From positions 682,001 to 746,000 of the forward strand of contig NJPS01000006.1 of the NCBI GenBank assembly GCA_002946415.1: 64,000 nt of DNA, given 5' to 3'. The notes under the pieces are model-generated. The model searched no databases. It was not told the DNA's origin and was given only the letters and a program-made list of their open reading frames with translations. Below are positions 34,564 through 46,439 of this stretch, piece after piece; the stretch's first letter is position 1; the number at the start of each line of letters is the position of its first letter. A program made the translations under genes and the position numbers. Source of the DNA: Rutstroemia sp. NJR-2017a BVV2 (lineage: Eukaryota; Ascomycota; Leotiomycetes; Helotiales; Rutstroemiaceae).

Positions 34564-34823
34564 TTATACCAGGCTCTTGAGGGTGTTGATCGCGAAGGGA
34601 GCTAGTAAATAGTCAGTACAGGCCACCCATACACAAGCAGAATATCAACATACAGAGGTAGAGCAGGATAGCGCCCATGATGACTCTTTGCACCGTCTGG
34701 CTGGCTTCAGCTTCTTGGGCCTTAAGCTCGGCTTGAGATAATTGTGGTGGTGCTAAAGAGATACTATTAGCTAGGGTCGCAGAGATCCTTCGTACAGACG
34801 GGATACTCACGTCCTCCGAACAT
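34564..34823 (-). CDS. TOM5: mitochondrial import receptor subunit Tom5
   Basis: Three small exons, 34823-34811 (13 bases), 34752-34654 and 34601-34564, encode 49 residues. Splice sites are GTGAGT...CTTTAG and GTATGT...TTTACTAG, with phases 1 and 1. The product starts MFGGPPPQLSQAELKAQE and ends YLSPFAINTLKSLV. An acidic N-terminal helix is followed by one transmembrane helix (VIMGAILLYLSPFAI), the build of fungal Tom5, a small tail-anchored subunit of the outer-membrane TOM translocase that hands preproteins from receptors to the Tom40 pore. The gene is too small and too split to appear as one open frame. It is divergent from GCV2 over about 650 bases. The call is strong from length and sequence. 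Confidence 0.92.
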
Positions 34824-35470
34824 GTTTGCGTTGCGATGTAGGTGGTGGTTATGCTGGTTATGCTGGTAGTTTCTTGACGAAGTTCCTCTGATCTGATATG
34901 ATGTCGACAATAAAAATTTAAGCTCCACTTTGCTCACATGTGCATGGGCCGCTTTTAGAGTTTAGTGTGGCTTGATGCACTAGACCTAATGAATAGTAGA
35001 TGTGGCTTATCGCATTGTGCCAGACCGTTTTCTAAGCCACTTCTAGCCGCTTGGACAGTCGATTGTGACTTGGCATCGACTTTTTTCTTTAGAGTTTGGC
35101 CTGGCATGAGTCGTTTGCTATCCTGTTGTTCTCCTATCAAAAAATTATTTTCAATTGACTTGGGAATATTTCCTTCTTTTCAAGTCAATCTGGTTCTGCT
35201 TCACACAACGGCTTTCATCGTATCTCTGCCCGCTGACAATCACCTTCTTATCACTTCCGAAATCGCAATGTGGGGTGAATGAAGATTATTGGTTGGTTTA
35301 GCTATCCCTAATCTTCCCGGAATCCGGACCCCTCATCGGAGCTCAATCTCTACTTGCAGATATACCCCTACCTTCACCGACATCTTTTTATTCCTTTTTC
35401 ATTGAAGCCATATTCAAGAGTTTGGGTTTCACAAGTCGTCGCAGACTTCAGAATCTCATTCTTAAGGAAA
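34824..35470. promoter_or_regulatory. divergent region of TOM5 and GCV2
   Basis: 647 bases between the two starts. TTTAGAGTTT occurs twice (near 34956 and 35089) followed by TGGC-containing sequence, a loose repeat. No gene lies inside. The long GCV2 frame extends upstream into this region but only through non-ATG codons. Confidence 0.45.
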
Positions 35471-38400
35471 ATGGTAGCCTCAAGTCTTGCGCTTCGAGCG
35501 AGATTTGCTCGAGTGGCAATTCAATCGAGGAGCACAACAATTCAAAGGTCAAATTTCACACGACCGCGGATTTGTAATCCATCTTCGCGATCTGTGGCGT
35601 CATTCAACTCAATTGGCAGACGAACTTTCTACAATAGCTCTGCGAGGGATGAAACCAACAGTGAACCTTTGAGTTCCATTTCGAAGGGCGGTTATGCTCC
35701 TTTGGATACCTTCGCGCGTCGGCACATTGGTCCTTCGCCAGAATGCACAGAACAAATGCTCAAAGCTCTGGACCCTCCTGTAAAGAGCTTGGATGAGTTT
35801 GTTAAGCAAGTCCTACCCAGCGATATTCTCTCTTCCAAGGATCTCCATGTCGAAACGACTACCGAAGAGGGCCAAGAGGGCTTCACAGAATCGCAACTGC
35901 TTGCAAGACTGAAGTCAATTGCATCCGAAAACAAGATTATGCGAAGTTATATCGGTTGTGGATATGCTGGGACACGAGTACCTGAGGTCATTAAGAGAAA
36001 CGTGTTGGAAGGCCCTGGTTGGTACACGAGTTATACACCATACCAACCTGAGATCAGTCAAGGCAGATTGGAGTCTTTATTGAACTACCAAACCCTCGTC
36101 TCTGACTTGACAGCGCTTCCAATCTCCAATGCCTCTCTTCTCGACGAATCTACTGCAGCTGCCGAAGCAATGACCTTGTCCATGAATGCGCTTCCAATGG
36201 CCAGGCAAAAGGGCAAGAACAAGACATTCTTCGTTAGTCATTTGGTTCATCCGCAGACCATCGCGGTTCTGCAAAGTCGAGCTGATGGCTTCGACATCAA
36301 GATTGAAGTTGGTGATGTTCTCGCAGATGGTGGAAAGCGTCTCAAAGAACTTGGCAATGATCTTATTGGAGCTTTGGTACAATACCCAGATACTGAGGGT
36401 GGTGTCGAGGACTTTCGCGGACTCGGTGAAATTATCCACGCCCAAGGCGCAACATTCAGTGTTGCTACCGATCTCTTGGCTCTTACCGTTCTGACACCAC
36501 CTGGAGAATTCGGCGCAGATATCGCTTTTGGAAATGCTCAGCGTTTTGGTGTGCCTTTCGGATACGGTGGTCCTCATGCTGCTTTCTTTGCGGTTAGCGA
36601 AAAGTACAAGCGAAAGATTCCCGGACGTCTCATTGGCGTATCGAAGGACAGATTGGGTGACAAAGCTATGAGATTGGCTTTGCAGACCAGAGAGCAACAC
36701 ATCCGAAGAGAGAAGGCTACCAGTAATGTTTGCACAGCTCAAGCATTGTTGGCTAATATGAGCGCGTTCTATGCTGTCTATCATGGGCCTCAAGGACTCA
36801 AGGCTATTGCTGAAAGGGCTATCAAGGGAGCTCGAATCGTCGAGGCAGGTGTCCAGAAACTCGGATTTGAGACTGGATCCCGAGGAACTGGCTCTGATGG
36901 AAAAGTCCTTTTCGATACAGTTGTAGTAAATGTTGGCGAAGGCAAATCCGACGAGGTGCTTGCGCATGCCGTCAAAGCCTACAATATCAACTTGAGGAAG
37001 TTTGATGACAGCAGGCTTGGCATAACCATTGACGAAACTGTGGACACTAAGGATCTTCACGACATCTTGTCACTTTTCAAGGACTTCTCTAAGACTGATG
37101 TAAATGTCGATATCAAGGGACTCATTGAATCATTGGGCGGGGTCGGAATTCCAGAACCTTTAAAGAGATCGTCAGAATATCTCACCCACCCAGTCTTCAA
37201 CTCTCATCATTCGGAGACAGAACTTCTTCGATACATTCATCATCTTCAATCCAAGGATCTTTCTCTTACCCACTCCATGATTCCTTTAGGATCTTGTACC
37301 ATGAAACTCAATGCTACAACCGAGATGGCTCCCGTCACTTGGCCAGAGTTCGCATCCATTCATCCATTTGTACCGGCTGATCAAGCCACTGGTTACAAAG
37401 TTATGATCGATGAGTTGGAGGCTGATCTTGCTACTATCACTGGGTTCGATGCTGTTTCCTTGCAACCAAATTCTGGAGCTCAAGGAGAGTTCACTGGACT
37501 TCGTGTCATCCGCAAATTCCAAGAACAGCAGCCTGGAAAGAAGCGCGACATCTGCCTGATTCCAGTTTCCGCTCATGGTACCAATCCTGCATCGGCTGCG
37601 ATGGCAGGCATGCGTGTCGTCACGGTCAAGTGTGATATCAAGTCGGGTAACCTTGACATGGCAGACTTGAAAGCCAAGTGTGAGAAGTACAGTGAGGAGC
37701 TTGGTGCCATTATGATTACATATCCAAGCACATTCGGTGTGTTTGAACCAGAGATCAAGGCTGCTTGTGATATTGTTCATCAGCACGGCGGTCAAGTATA
37801 CATGGACGGTGCCAACATGAATGCTCAAATTGGGTTGTGTTCGCCTGGTGAGATTGGTGCTGATGTTTGCCATCTCAATCTTCACAAGACATTCTGTATT
37901 CCACATGGTGGCGGAGGACCAGGTGTTGGACCGATTGGTGTGAAGTCTCACCTAGCACCATTCCTTCCAGGCCACCCTCTGGTAAAGACTGGTGGCGAGA
38001 AGGGCATTGCTCCAGTCAGTGGTGCGCCATGGGGAAGTGCCAGCATTTTACCAATTAGTTGGGCTTATGTTAAGATGATGGGCGGCAGAGGGTTGACTCA
38101 TGCTACCAAGATTACCCTTCTGAACGCCAACTATATCATGTCTCGCCTCAGACCTCATTACCCTATCTTGTACACCAACGCTAACTCTCGTTGCGCTCAC
38201 GAGTTTATCCTGGATGTTCGAGGATTCAAGGAGACTGCTGGTATTGAGGCTATCGATATTGCCAAGCGTCTTCAGGATTATGGATTCCACGCCCCCACCA
38301 TGAGTTGGCCCGTTGCTAACACGCTCATGATCGAACCCACAGAGTCCGAGAACAAGGAGGAACTTGATCGTTTTATCAATGCTTTGATCTCCATTCGAAA

Positions 38401-38738
38401 GGAGATTCAGGCTGTTGAGGATGGTAAAGTCCCTAAAACAGGCAATGTTCTGAAGAATGCACCACATTCTCAGAAGGATCTTCTCATTGGAGAATGGGAT
38501 CGTCCATATACCCGCGAACAAGCTGCATACCCACTCCCTTGGCTCAAGGAGAAGAAGTTCTGGCCTTCAGTCACCAGACTTGACGACGGTAAGATTCCAT
38601 ACAATCTCTCATATATCAATCACTAATTCCTATCTAGCATACGGAGATCTCAACCTTTTCTGTACCTGCGGACCGGTCGAACCTGTCGACGACGCCGAGA
38701 ACGGAATCACCGGCGCTGCAGCTCCACAACCTACCTAA
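35471..38738 (+). CDS. GCV2: glycine dehydrogenase (decarboxylating), P protein
   Basis: Two exons, 35471-38588 and 38638-38738, give 1072 residues. The 49-base intron (GTAAGA...CTATCTAG) lies near the end; the second exon supplies [14 protein letters not shown], the usual C-terminus. The open frame extends to 35354 only from a TTG; the ATG at 35471 begins a Ser/Arg-rich mitochondrial presequence ([16 protein letters not shown]). Mature homology starts at FARRHIGPS. The PLP-binding lysine is K806 in [18 protein letters not shown]. The enzyme is the homodimeric P protein of the glycine cleavage system, decarboxylating glycine and passing the aminomethyl group to the lipoyl H protein in the mitochondrial matrix. 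A 327-codon antisense frame is a shadow. The call is very strong. Confidence 0.97.
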
Positions 38739-39922
38739 TCATCTTTTCCTTCATTCTCGCAAACTTTCTCTGTATTTTTTTCTTTTCTCTTTCTTTGACT
38801 ATGCATGGCACTGGGAATGGGAATGGGAACGGGAAAGATAAAAAAGAGGAACATTTCAACATGGAATAAATTTCAACACATTTTAGCGAGGAGTTGTGGT
38901 TACAACTCATGATGATATATTTTGGTATTTATCTACCTGTATCATACTGTAAATGCACTTAACATAGACATGCATGGCTTGGGGCATGGCTATCACGAAT
39001 TCATAGATGGGTTTCTTAGGCTTCAACTGCCGGGATAGGGATGGGATGTATAGGTCGGTGGATGGACGGATGGATGGATGGGTGGCATTGTACACACAAA
39101 TGAACGTATTGGCTGGGTTTCGATCAAATTTCATTCTTGAGATTAATCTCACACACGTGGGAGAGACACTTGGCGGCGGGGGAGAAACACGCAGATGAGC
39201 AGAATAGATATTGTATTATCTGTATAAATGCGAGAATCCCATCCAATGTGAGTGAAACTGCGTGTTTTGTCCTGGTTTTCAGCGAGTAGCGATCTTGAAT
39301 TTGAGACGTTGATGCGTGCATGCTTTCTTTTCTTCTTTCATTCTTCCTCCGCGGCATAAGTCAGGTAGATAGATGGCTTGAGGTTCGTTCGTCTCTTGTG
39401 AGTCAGTGTGCAAACCCAGATCCTGTTTATATTTGTGTTACTATTGGAGATTAAGCTAGAGCAGGACTTGCATTCCTGCCGGTCTAATTATTGTTGTCAC
39501 TACGAGGGATGCCAGTTGATCATATTGTTGCTTCGTGAGCGATGTTAGTGGCATCGGCTGCTCATTATCACCGTATGTGTATTGTTGTGTGGTAATTCCG
39601 TTCTACCATTATCAAGTCGAGGGCAGGAAGTTGCGTCGTTGCGAGTGGTTCTCGGGTTCTTCAGCGGTATTACTTTGGGCTTGCATGTACGGAAGTCACG
39701 TCATTTGTTGAAGCACACAATTTCAGAGCAGCGTTTTGAAGACATGGTATAGTATGGAATTATCAAAAACATTACTTTAATTGCGAACGACCTCGATACA
39801 AGAAAAACAGTTCCAGACTCCAAATCCCCAAAACTCCATTTCCAAACGCCCAAGCCCCAAAACGCCGATCCTGGTATATCCACATCCACATCCACATCTC
39901 CATCTCATTCTCCAGCTCCACC
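38739..39922. other. intergenic region between convergent genes
   Basis: 1.18 kb. It has a GGAATGGGAATGGGAACGG run near 38814-38834 and a GGAT/GGTGGAT microsatellite at 39056-39084. The remainder shows no gene. Confidence 0.55.
39056..39084. repeat. GGAT-type microsatellite
   Basis: An imperfect run of GGTG/GGAT/GGAC tetranucleotides within the 3' region downstream of GCV2. Confidence 0.8.
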
Positions 39923-41224
39923 TCACACCCGCCTCGGACGACGACGGTATCGTCCCGTCCCCATCCTAGGCATCGCCTCATAGTCCAAATACGCCAACCC
40001 CAACTCCTCCAACCGATCCATATCCCACATAGCGTATCCCCACCCCAGCAATGCCAGCCGGAACTGCCACAACTCATACTCCCAATTCCGGCCGCTTTTG
40101 CTCGACGCAAACCACTTCATGATGCGCCAGCTACCATACGAGTTCGGCAGTGCGGTGGGGTTTGCGTCGTTTGGACCAATCCGCATCTCGTAGCTCGGGC
40201 AGTAGTGTTCGAAGCGGGCTGCGCATGTGCTGTTATTGTTGTTTTTGGTGTCGATCCGTTTGATTGAGCCGCGCAGTGTATTCCCGAAGATACCGAGAAG
40301 GGGGATCTTGGAGATTTGCTGGAGGAGGTCAGGCTTTAAAACGGAGAGCTTGCCTAAGAGGTTGGAGTGCTTGTGGATGGATGCGAAAAGTTCGATTCCC
40401 AAGCTGACAAGAATGGTCGAATGTCGACTAGAAGGATCATGAGTGTCAGATTCGAGAGGTTCACGGACAAAGACGCGGAGATCGCGTCGGCGGGGCTTTT
40501 TGATCAGGTGGGCGTTTTGACGGATTTCCCGGAAAAGCGACACGTTTTTGTTGTACATGTATTCTTCCATGCAGCTCATTTCCTCTACTTCGGCGACTGG
40601 GAATCGGTGGACGATGGAGAAGAGTTCGAGGTCTTGGGCGTGTTGCTCGGGACCGCTTCCGCGCCATTCGATGGCGGGGTTGGCGGCTGGGTTGGCGGAT
40701 TTGAAGAGTGTGAAGTAGAGCTCGAGGTTGTAGATTGCGCGGTGGATGTGGAGTTTCTCGAATTGGGATAGAGGCCTGAGATTAACCCGCTCAAGGGTTA
40801 GGGGATGTTCGCCAAGGCAGGTCTCAAGGTAGTTTGAGGTTATGGCCCGGACTGACTTGTAGCACTTGGCGACTTTGAGTAATGTCTCAAGAGAGATTTC
40901 GGAGTAGTCGACTGTGCCTTTGGATTGTCGTTTAGCGTACTCGTCCATGAATTTGTGGACGCTGAAGAAGCGGGCTGGATGATTGTATGGTATCTCGCGG
41001 GTAACGAGAGGGATCTGGACATTTTGAGCGTCGATAAGGGCGAGGGCTTGGATGAAGACGGGGATGGTCAGCTCCCGAGTGAGGACGTCGAATAGGATTA
41101 TTTTTCGCATGCGTAGATAACAAGCGTGGAAATCAGGACATGAATGAACGAGAGCGTCCAGGCTGGCCATGTCGGGTAGTTCGGTGAGGATCATGACCTT
41201 GATATCATGACTTAAGTTCTTCAT
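39923..41224 (-). CDS. F-box-like protein (paralogue of 9898-11363)
   Basis: A single exon of 433 residues with ATG at 41224. The N-terminus MKNLSHDIKVMILTELPDMA, followed by SLDALVHSCPDFHACYLRMR, has the DIxxxILxxLPDxxSLxALVxSCPxxxxxY pattern of ascomycete F-box-like proteins. These typically bind Skp1 and recruit targets to SCF ubiquitin ligases; the target here is unknown. The rest is helical, with HIHRAIYNLELYFTLF in the middle and WGYAMWDMDRLEELGLAYLD near the end. The latter corresponds to EREWGYVMWDYARILEL in the gene at 9898, so both probably derive from one ancestral gene. The C-terminus is Arg-rich (RYRRRPRR). In sense direction the 5' part is C-rich and the 3' part G-rich. Confidence 0.72.
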   Translation of the reverse strand: MKNLSHDIKVMILTELPDMASLDALVHSCPDFHACYLRMRKIILFDVLTRELTIPVFIQALALIDAQNVQIPLVTREIPYNHPARFFSVHKFMDEYAKRQSKGTVDYSEISLETLLKVAKCYKSVRAITSNYLETCLGEHPLTLERVNLRPLSQFEKLHIHRAIYNLELYFTLFKSANPAANPAIEWRGSGPEQHAQDLELFSIVHRFPVAEVEEMSCMEEYMYNKNVSLFREIRQNAHLIKKPRRRDLRVFVREPLESDTHDPSSRHSTILVSLGIELFASIHKHSNLLGKLSVLKPDLLQQISKIPLLGIFGNTLRGSIKRIDTKNNNNSTCAARFEHYCPSYEMRIGPNDANPTALPNSYGSWRIMKWFASSKSGRNWEYELWQFRLALLGWGYAMWDMDRLEELGLAYLDYEAMPRMGTGRYRRRPRRV

Positions 41225-42912
41225 TGCTGCGGTGTTTTGGATAGGTTGTTTTTGGTGTGATGATATATTGAAGATTCGAAGCGAAGTCGTACCTGAGTGA
41301 TATTGTGTCGAAGTGATTCAGTTGGAAGTGTTGTATGAGTGGTATTGTGTCGAAGTGAATGGGTATCCTGTATGATGGTAGAGTATGTGAAGACAATAAT
41401 GTAAATAAGTAGAACGGACTGATTTTGATAGACGGGTATTGTTAAGTGTTTCAGCAGAGAGAGAAAGATTAGACGGTCATAATGAAAGAATTTATAAGAA
41501 GAGACGACACCAGTAGTATAACTTCCAACTTGATATTTGGGACCTAAGTCTCTGGTTAACATTTTAAGAGGCTGTTAGTACTCACCGACTTAGTATAGCT
41601 TTCGGGAAAAGAGAGAATTTTCTTTTTAACAGTTCGGATAAACGCATGAAATGGCTCTTGGTCATTCAAGTTCCAGAACACACTTAGGGTTCCTGTTAAA
41701 CCTGCAGGACACACTTAGGGTTCTTGTCATGCTCGTCGGGCAAAGTAATCTTATATGTTACCCCCTTTAAAACAAGCGACAACCGACGGCTGTGCTCCAC
41801 CGACGCGAGCGGCATGTCTGCAAGTTGGAAGTAACCATTCAAAAGTCTCATGGTACACAGTAATCGAATGTTTTGGATTGAATGCAATGTGGAAAGGTAG
41901 ATGCTTGAATTGTAGCGATTTTGTGTGTGAACGTGGAAGTATGCCGGTTGCAATGAGGTCCGTTTGTTGCATGGATTATTTGATGATTTTCGTTGAGGGT
42001 AATGAAAGAAGCCAGCCACATAATATAAGCATGGTGAATTTGAAGCTTGATCGGTGATGTATCAACAAAAGTAGTGGGTAGTGCCTCCTGCTCCTTCCAT
42101 ATGGGTCAAATCACGCGGCCTCAATCTTGATGAAGAGGAAGGCAGCGCAGAGAGAACTCATCCGAATCACCACAAAATCTCCACGCAGCAAATCCGTCCC
42201 GGACATTGCTTTGAGATTGATTTGATCTCGTTCTCGGATCTCCGTTGGAAGTATATACTTCGGTTATTGCGTCGCGAGAGTGCCTCATCTGCTGATCACT
42301 TTCATTCCAGGTTTTCTTGCGGTCGTTTTCGAAGCGAATTAGGAAGACACTTATGCAAAACTCGAAGTCATGAACCAATCAGTGGGAGTTCAAGAGGACC
42401 TCAGCTTACTTTTGATGATAGATGATTTCGCGCATACGGGCGCCACCTCGATCCATGACTGAGCTCAAGTGAACTTCACCCGAAGCCTACGAAGCCGACT
42501 TCGACGGAAAACGATCGGCGCTGGAAGTATAAGGGATTGATCACTGGCAGCTCCACTAATTTCCAGGAAGACTCATGGCAGAATAGAGTTGACTTAAAAA
42601 GTTAAAGCTGCCTCAACCGCGCATCTTGCGAAAGAATACACGAGGATGTCGCAGACGCCAAAGACAAGAGATACCAGGCGGGGCAACAAACAATGTGAAC
42701 TAGAGTTTAGTCTGATAAGTATAAGGTAAGAAGAGGTGTCAAACAGTTTGATTAATTCTAAGTTCTAACTAAGCTAAGCATGAAAAGGTGATTCTGCAGG
42801 TATACCTCGTCTTCTGCATTAATGATGTATTTGTAAATTCTCGAACGACAGTGGGGTGAATGGTTTTTGCTGCACAGGATAGACAGACTTGAGACTTCTA
42901 GCACAGCCAAAT
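41225..42912. other. intergenic region, no gene seen
   Basis: 1.7 kb. It contains a duplicated ATTGTGTCGAAGTGA (near 41302 and 41344) just upstream of the F-box-like gene, and a duplicated 15-mer ACACACTTAGGGTTC at 41678 and 41709. Short open frames at 41755-42057 and 42081-42425 show no recognisable protein. Confidence 0.5.
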
Positions 42913-44780
42913 TTAGCAAGTGCCATTGGCACAACATGCGGGTGATTCCTTTGTGCATCCACTTTCATCGCAGTGACAATTCTTTGGATCTGGTGGTAGT
43001 GTAACTACTGGTGGCGGCGGCGGCGGCGGTGATGGTGGTGCAAAAGTTTCTGTTGGATGGGAACCTGTTGTTGCTGGGACCGAATCGTCATATGGTGGTT
43101 TAACATAGTCGCAAACAAGTGCACGGCCATCCCAGTCGTCAATTGCCAAGTTTCCATGACAGTTCGCAGGCCAGGCTGGCGCCGGTATATTTGCGGCGTT
43201 TGTATCATAGATCCCCAGGTCAGTAATGATGGTGTCTGCTTGTGCGTCGTCTTGGTTGGTGATGAGCTTTTCAGGTGCTCTTCCTGGGTAGGCATTGCCC
43301 GTGCCAGTCCATCCCCATTTCTGTCCGTAGATCTTATCGACAAAATACCAGACGTAATTCTCCACTACATAGATCTTAGTTTTCGTTTCCATGAAAATGG
43401 GAACCGAGATGTCTAGAATTGAAAAACGCAAGACGTACCATTGGCAACAACTTTTTGATTGATGTGCATCTTGCTGCCGCTCATAAATTTCCATGCATAG
43501 TCTCGTGCTTCGCTCATACCATAGATTTTCTAAATTGCTGTCAGCCTCGAATCAGACAAGACCTAATCAGGTGGCTTACACGTGCTGGGAAATGATCATC
43601 GATAGTATCTACAACATCTACAACTGACGTTGGAACTGGAGTTAGCATATACTGTTCTGTGAACTTTGAAGTGGCAGCACAAACTTACGATGTTGACTAT
43701 AACCCATTAAGTCGGTATGTAACCACTGTTCCTGGTGTTAGCGTCTCTATCGTGACTCTTTAGTGAACTTGGAAGTTTAAAAATTATGCTTACTTCGTGA
43801 AGTATCACTTGTTCATACGATACGTATTTTTCGGACCCAAGATCAGCTTCGGACAACTTTGGACCGTTAAGTATCTCGTTCAGATACTTCCTGTCGGTGA
43901 AAAATTTGTCACAGAACACAATAGTCCATCCTACGGTGAGAAATGTTAGACAAGTCGACTTCAATATGTAGGTAACAAATCAAGTTACCTTCATCAAAGA
44001 CTGATGGATCTACAGTGTAGGCTGATCTTTCCGCTTGTCAGCTTGATATACTACTAGTACACATAACGTTAGGATCACTTACGCCTCTCCTGCGCATCCT
44101 TTAGAGTTACCAGGCAACCCTTTAATGTCCTTGCATTGATAGCCGACACGTCTAGCTCTTCTCCGCCTACCAGACCCGTCGAGTGGATACCTGGACGGCA
44201 ACAATAAGTTGTGATGGATCGATGCGTAGGCGTTCTCGATACCTCTGGACTAGATGATCTTTGAGACTTTCTGTAGGCCGGAGAGGAATAGGAAGTTATT
44301 ACTCACTGTCCACCGTCCACCGATCGGAGCCACACTGTTTCGGACGAAGAATTTGTTGAACGACCTATCTTCCAAGATTATATCTTGTCCTTTATACTCA
44401 GCAAGCCTCAATGCCATCCTCGTAGCTTCTACAAGGATTTGAAACCTTTCGACCTGCAAAATAGAAGGTTAATGAAAGATTCCACAGAGTATAATAGAGT
44501 AGCAACTCACAGTACATCCACCGTCCTTGTCGCTTCCTCTTGGGGCCACAGCGTTGGGATATGCTTTATCCCAATAAATTCCTTCATACGTGTTAGACAG
44601 GTCATTGAGCATACCCCTCTCGACGGGGGTTAGGGGATTGTTATCATCTCTGTTATCGAGAGTATTGTTGAATGTATCAACACCTTGAGCATCAAAGTAT
44701 TGATAGGGTAAAGCTGCAGATTGGACAAGAGAGAATTGAAGAAGCACAACAGTCAACGTGGTGATACTTGTGTAAAGCAT
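42913..44780 (-). CDS. secreted zinc metalloprotease, M35/aspzincin-like, with Cys-rich tail
   Basis: Nine exons are proposed: 44780-44511, 44453-44307, 44249-44083, 44026-43989, 43930-43794, 43725-43689, 43623-43580, 43529-43439 and 43364-42913, giving 460 residues with consistent phases. The N-terminus is a signal peptide (MLYTSITTLTVVLLQFSLVQ, cleavage near SAA). The zinc motif HEWLH (H252, E253, H256) is created by joining exons 5 and 6; D258 follows. Downstream, YGMSEARDYAW and ENYVWYFVDKIYG resemble the C-terminal half of fungal aspzincin/lysine-specific metallo-endopeptidase domains (family M35-like). GYQCKDIKG and WTIVFCDKFF supply paired cysteines. The tail is Pro-rich (seven consecutive Pro) and ends in a six-Cys-rich segment (CHCDESGC...ACCANGTC). 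Exon 4's acceptor (GGAAAG at 44027) and exon 3's are inferred from phase. Secretion and peptidase activity are likely; the substrate is unknown. Confidence 0.75.
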
Positions 44781-46439
44781 TTGAACGAATTGATCAAGAA
44801 GCCTATTATGAATTTATAGTAGTCAACAGGATGTAGGATCAAGCATAAAAAGAAGGCTACAAAATGCTATATCATCGAGGGAGCTACGGTATTCTTATAT
44901 CAATTCAAGCTCAGTCTCACAGTCATCTCTTATCAGCCATCTCTCCTTTTGAAGACTAATTACAGGCATTCTGAGGTTCTCAGAGACATCAAACCAACTG
45001 CAACAAATAGACTCCGAGTCTACACGCGAAATGGGCTATGAAAACGGGCTGTGAAGCCTGTGATATTGATACAATTGGTCTCACACCGTTTGGTAAGTAG
45101 TCAAGTGATGTGATTCTCTACTAACTAGCTGGGTCATAAAGAACAGTATTTACAAACCATTTATCGGTCCTTTTAAGTTTTAATGGGCTCAGCACAACTT
45201 ATTAATGCCCTTCAGTACATTCGAAACAATTCGGACAAGTGAAAATGGGAGCCTTCGTATGAAGTTAATTTCTCCTGTAGTCCATATTCTTACAGGCCGC
45301 CACGGTTCCTTAGTCTAGAAGTTAGACAAAAAAGTTCCAACGCAGCTAGAAGTGAGAACTACAGAAAGTTTCACCGCTGCGCCGCAGTGCCACCAGTACG
45401 AGAAGAGCAACCTGGCAAGGTAGAGTCTCCAAGTTTCACACTATTCCCGAAATCTGGAGTGACTGTGTAGGGGCCATACAAAGATGACCCTAGATATATC
45501 TCGTAAATTGCCTAGTATTACTTAGTATGGTGAGTGCGCAGGGTGAATATTGCTCTTCAGCCAAACGGACGGTCGCAGTGGGCCTGACTTAACTCTCAAT
45601 TTGCTAGGCAGCCTAGACAGAAAGCGAAAAGAAAGCCACACTGGCAGTACACGCAAAGCACAGGCACCGGGCCTTAGTGGTTATGGCTTGGCGACTACTA
45701 CCCCGAATAGACCCAGTATGGAGTAGAGCTGGAATATATGTGCGAGCAGATCTTACATCGAGGTTTCTGGTTCATCTCTCTATGATCCAGAAATCACTCG
45801 GCCATTTCCTCGTCTGGAGCAGGCTAGACTGAAGAAGAGGACTTGGGAAGAGGCACAGGTATTTGCAAGCTATTTTGGGAAATATACTACCTTGGTAGAG
45901 AAAAATGGAAGAACACTGCCTCCAGCCTCTACTGACATAAAGAAGTGATATTACTGAAGTTTCAAAATTTCTTGGCGTTCGTGCTTGTAATATCATTACA
46001 TGTAAAATAAAGAGGCGCTAATATTTCGCGCCTCAACTTAGAATCATTAGTATAATTCATAGAGAGCAGTCAGACATTCTTTCCAACTGTTGGCTGAAAG
46101 TCATCTGCTTCCGGATATCTTTTCGCGGCTCCTCATTGGCCGCTTGGTTTGGTGGCTGAGGAGGCACATTGTATATTTAGCGAATACGACAAGTAGCAAC
46201 AAGTGCACATGTCTAATCGTTGACATTACAGTTGACGAATGCGCCGTATAGGTGTCCAATTTGGAATAAGTGAAGGGAACAATTCGGCCTAGTTATTGAT
46301 ACACGTACCTTTGTGATCAGTATTAAGTAGCACAGGTCCCTCACATCTTCCCAATTCTTCTTAAGAGAAAGTGATTTTTCATTTCGCCATCCGAGAAATC
46401 TACCGATAATCTGAAGCTGAATGATCAGGGATCTCCATC
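44781..46439. other. intergenic region, no gene seen
   Basis: 1.66 kb upstream of two divergently transcribed genes. No repeat or RNA gene was recognised, and open frames are short (for example 45772-45996, minus). Confidence 0.5.

Noticed and set aside
35354..35470. Upstream extension of GCV2 by 39 codons
   Set aside because: It would begin at TTG; the ATG at 35471 begins a typical mitochondrial presequence.
36077..37060. 327-codon antisense frame in GCV2
   Set aside because: It is the complement of strongly conserved glycine decarboxylase coding sequence; a compositional shadow.
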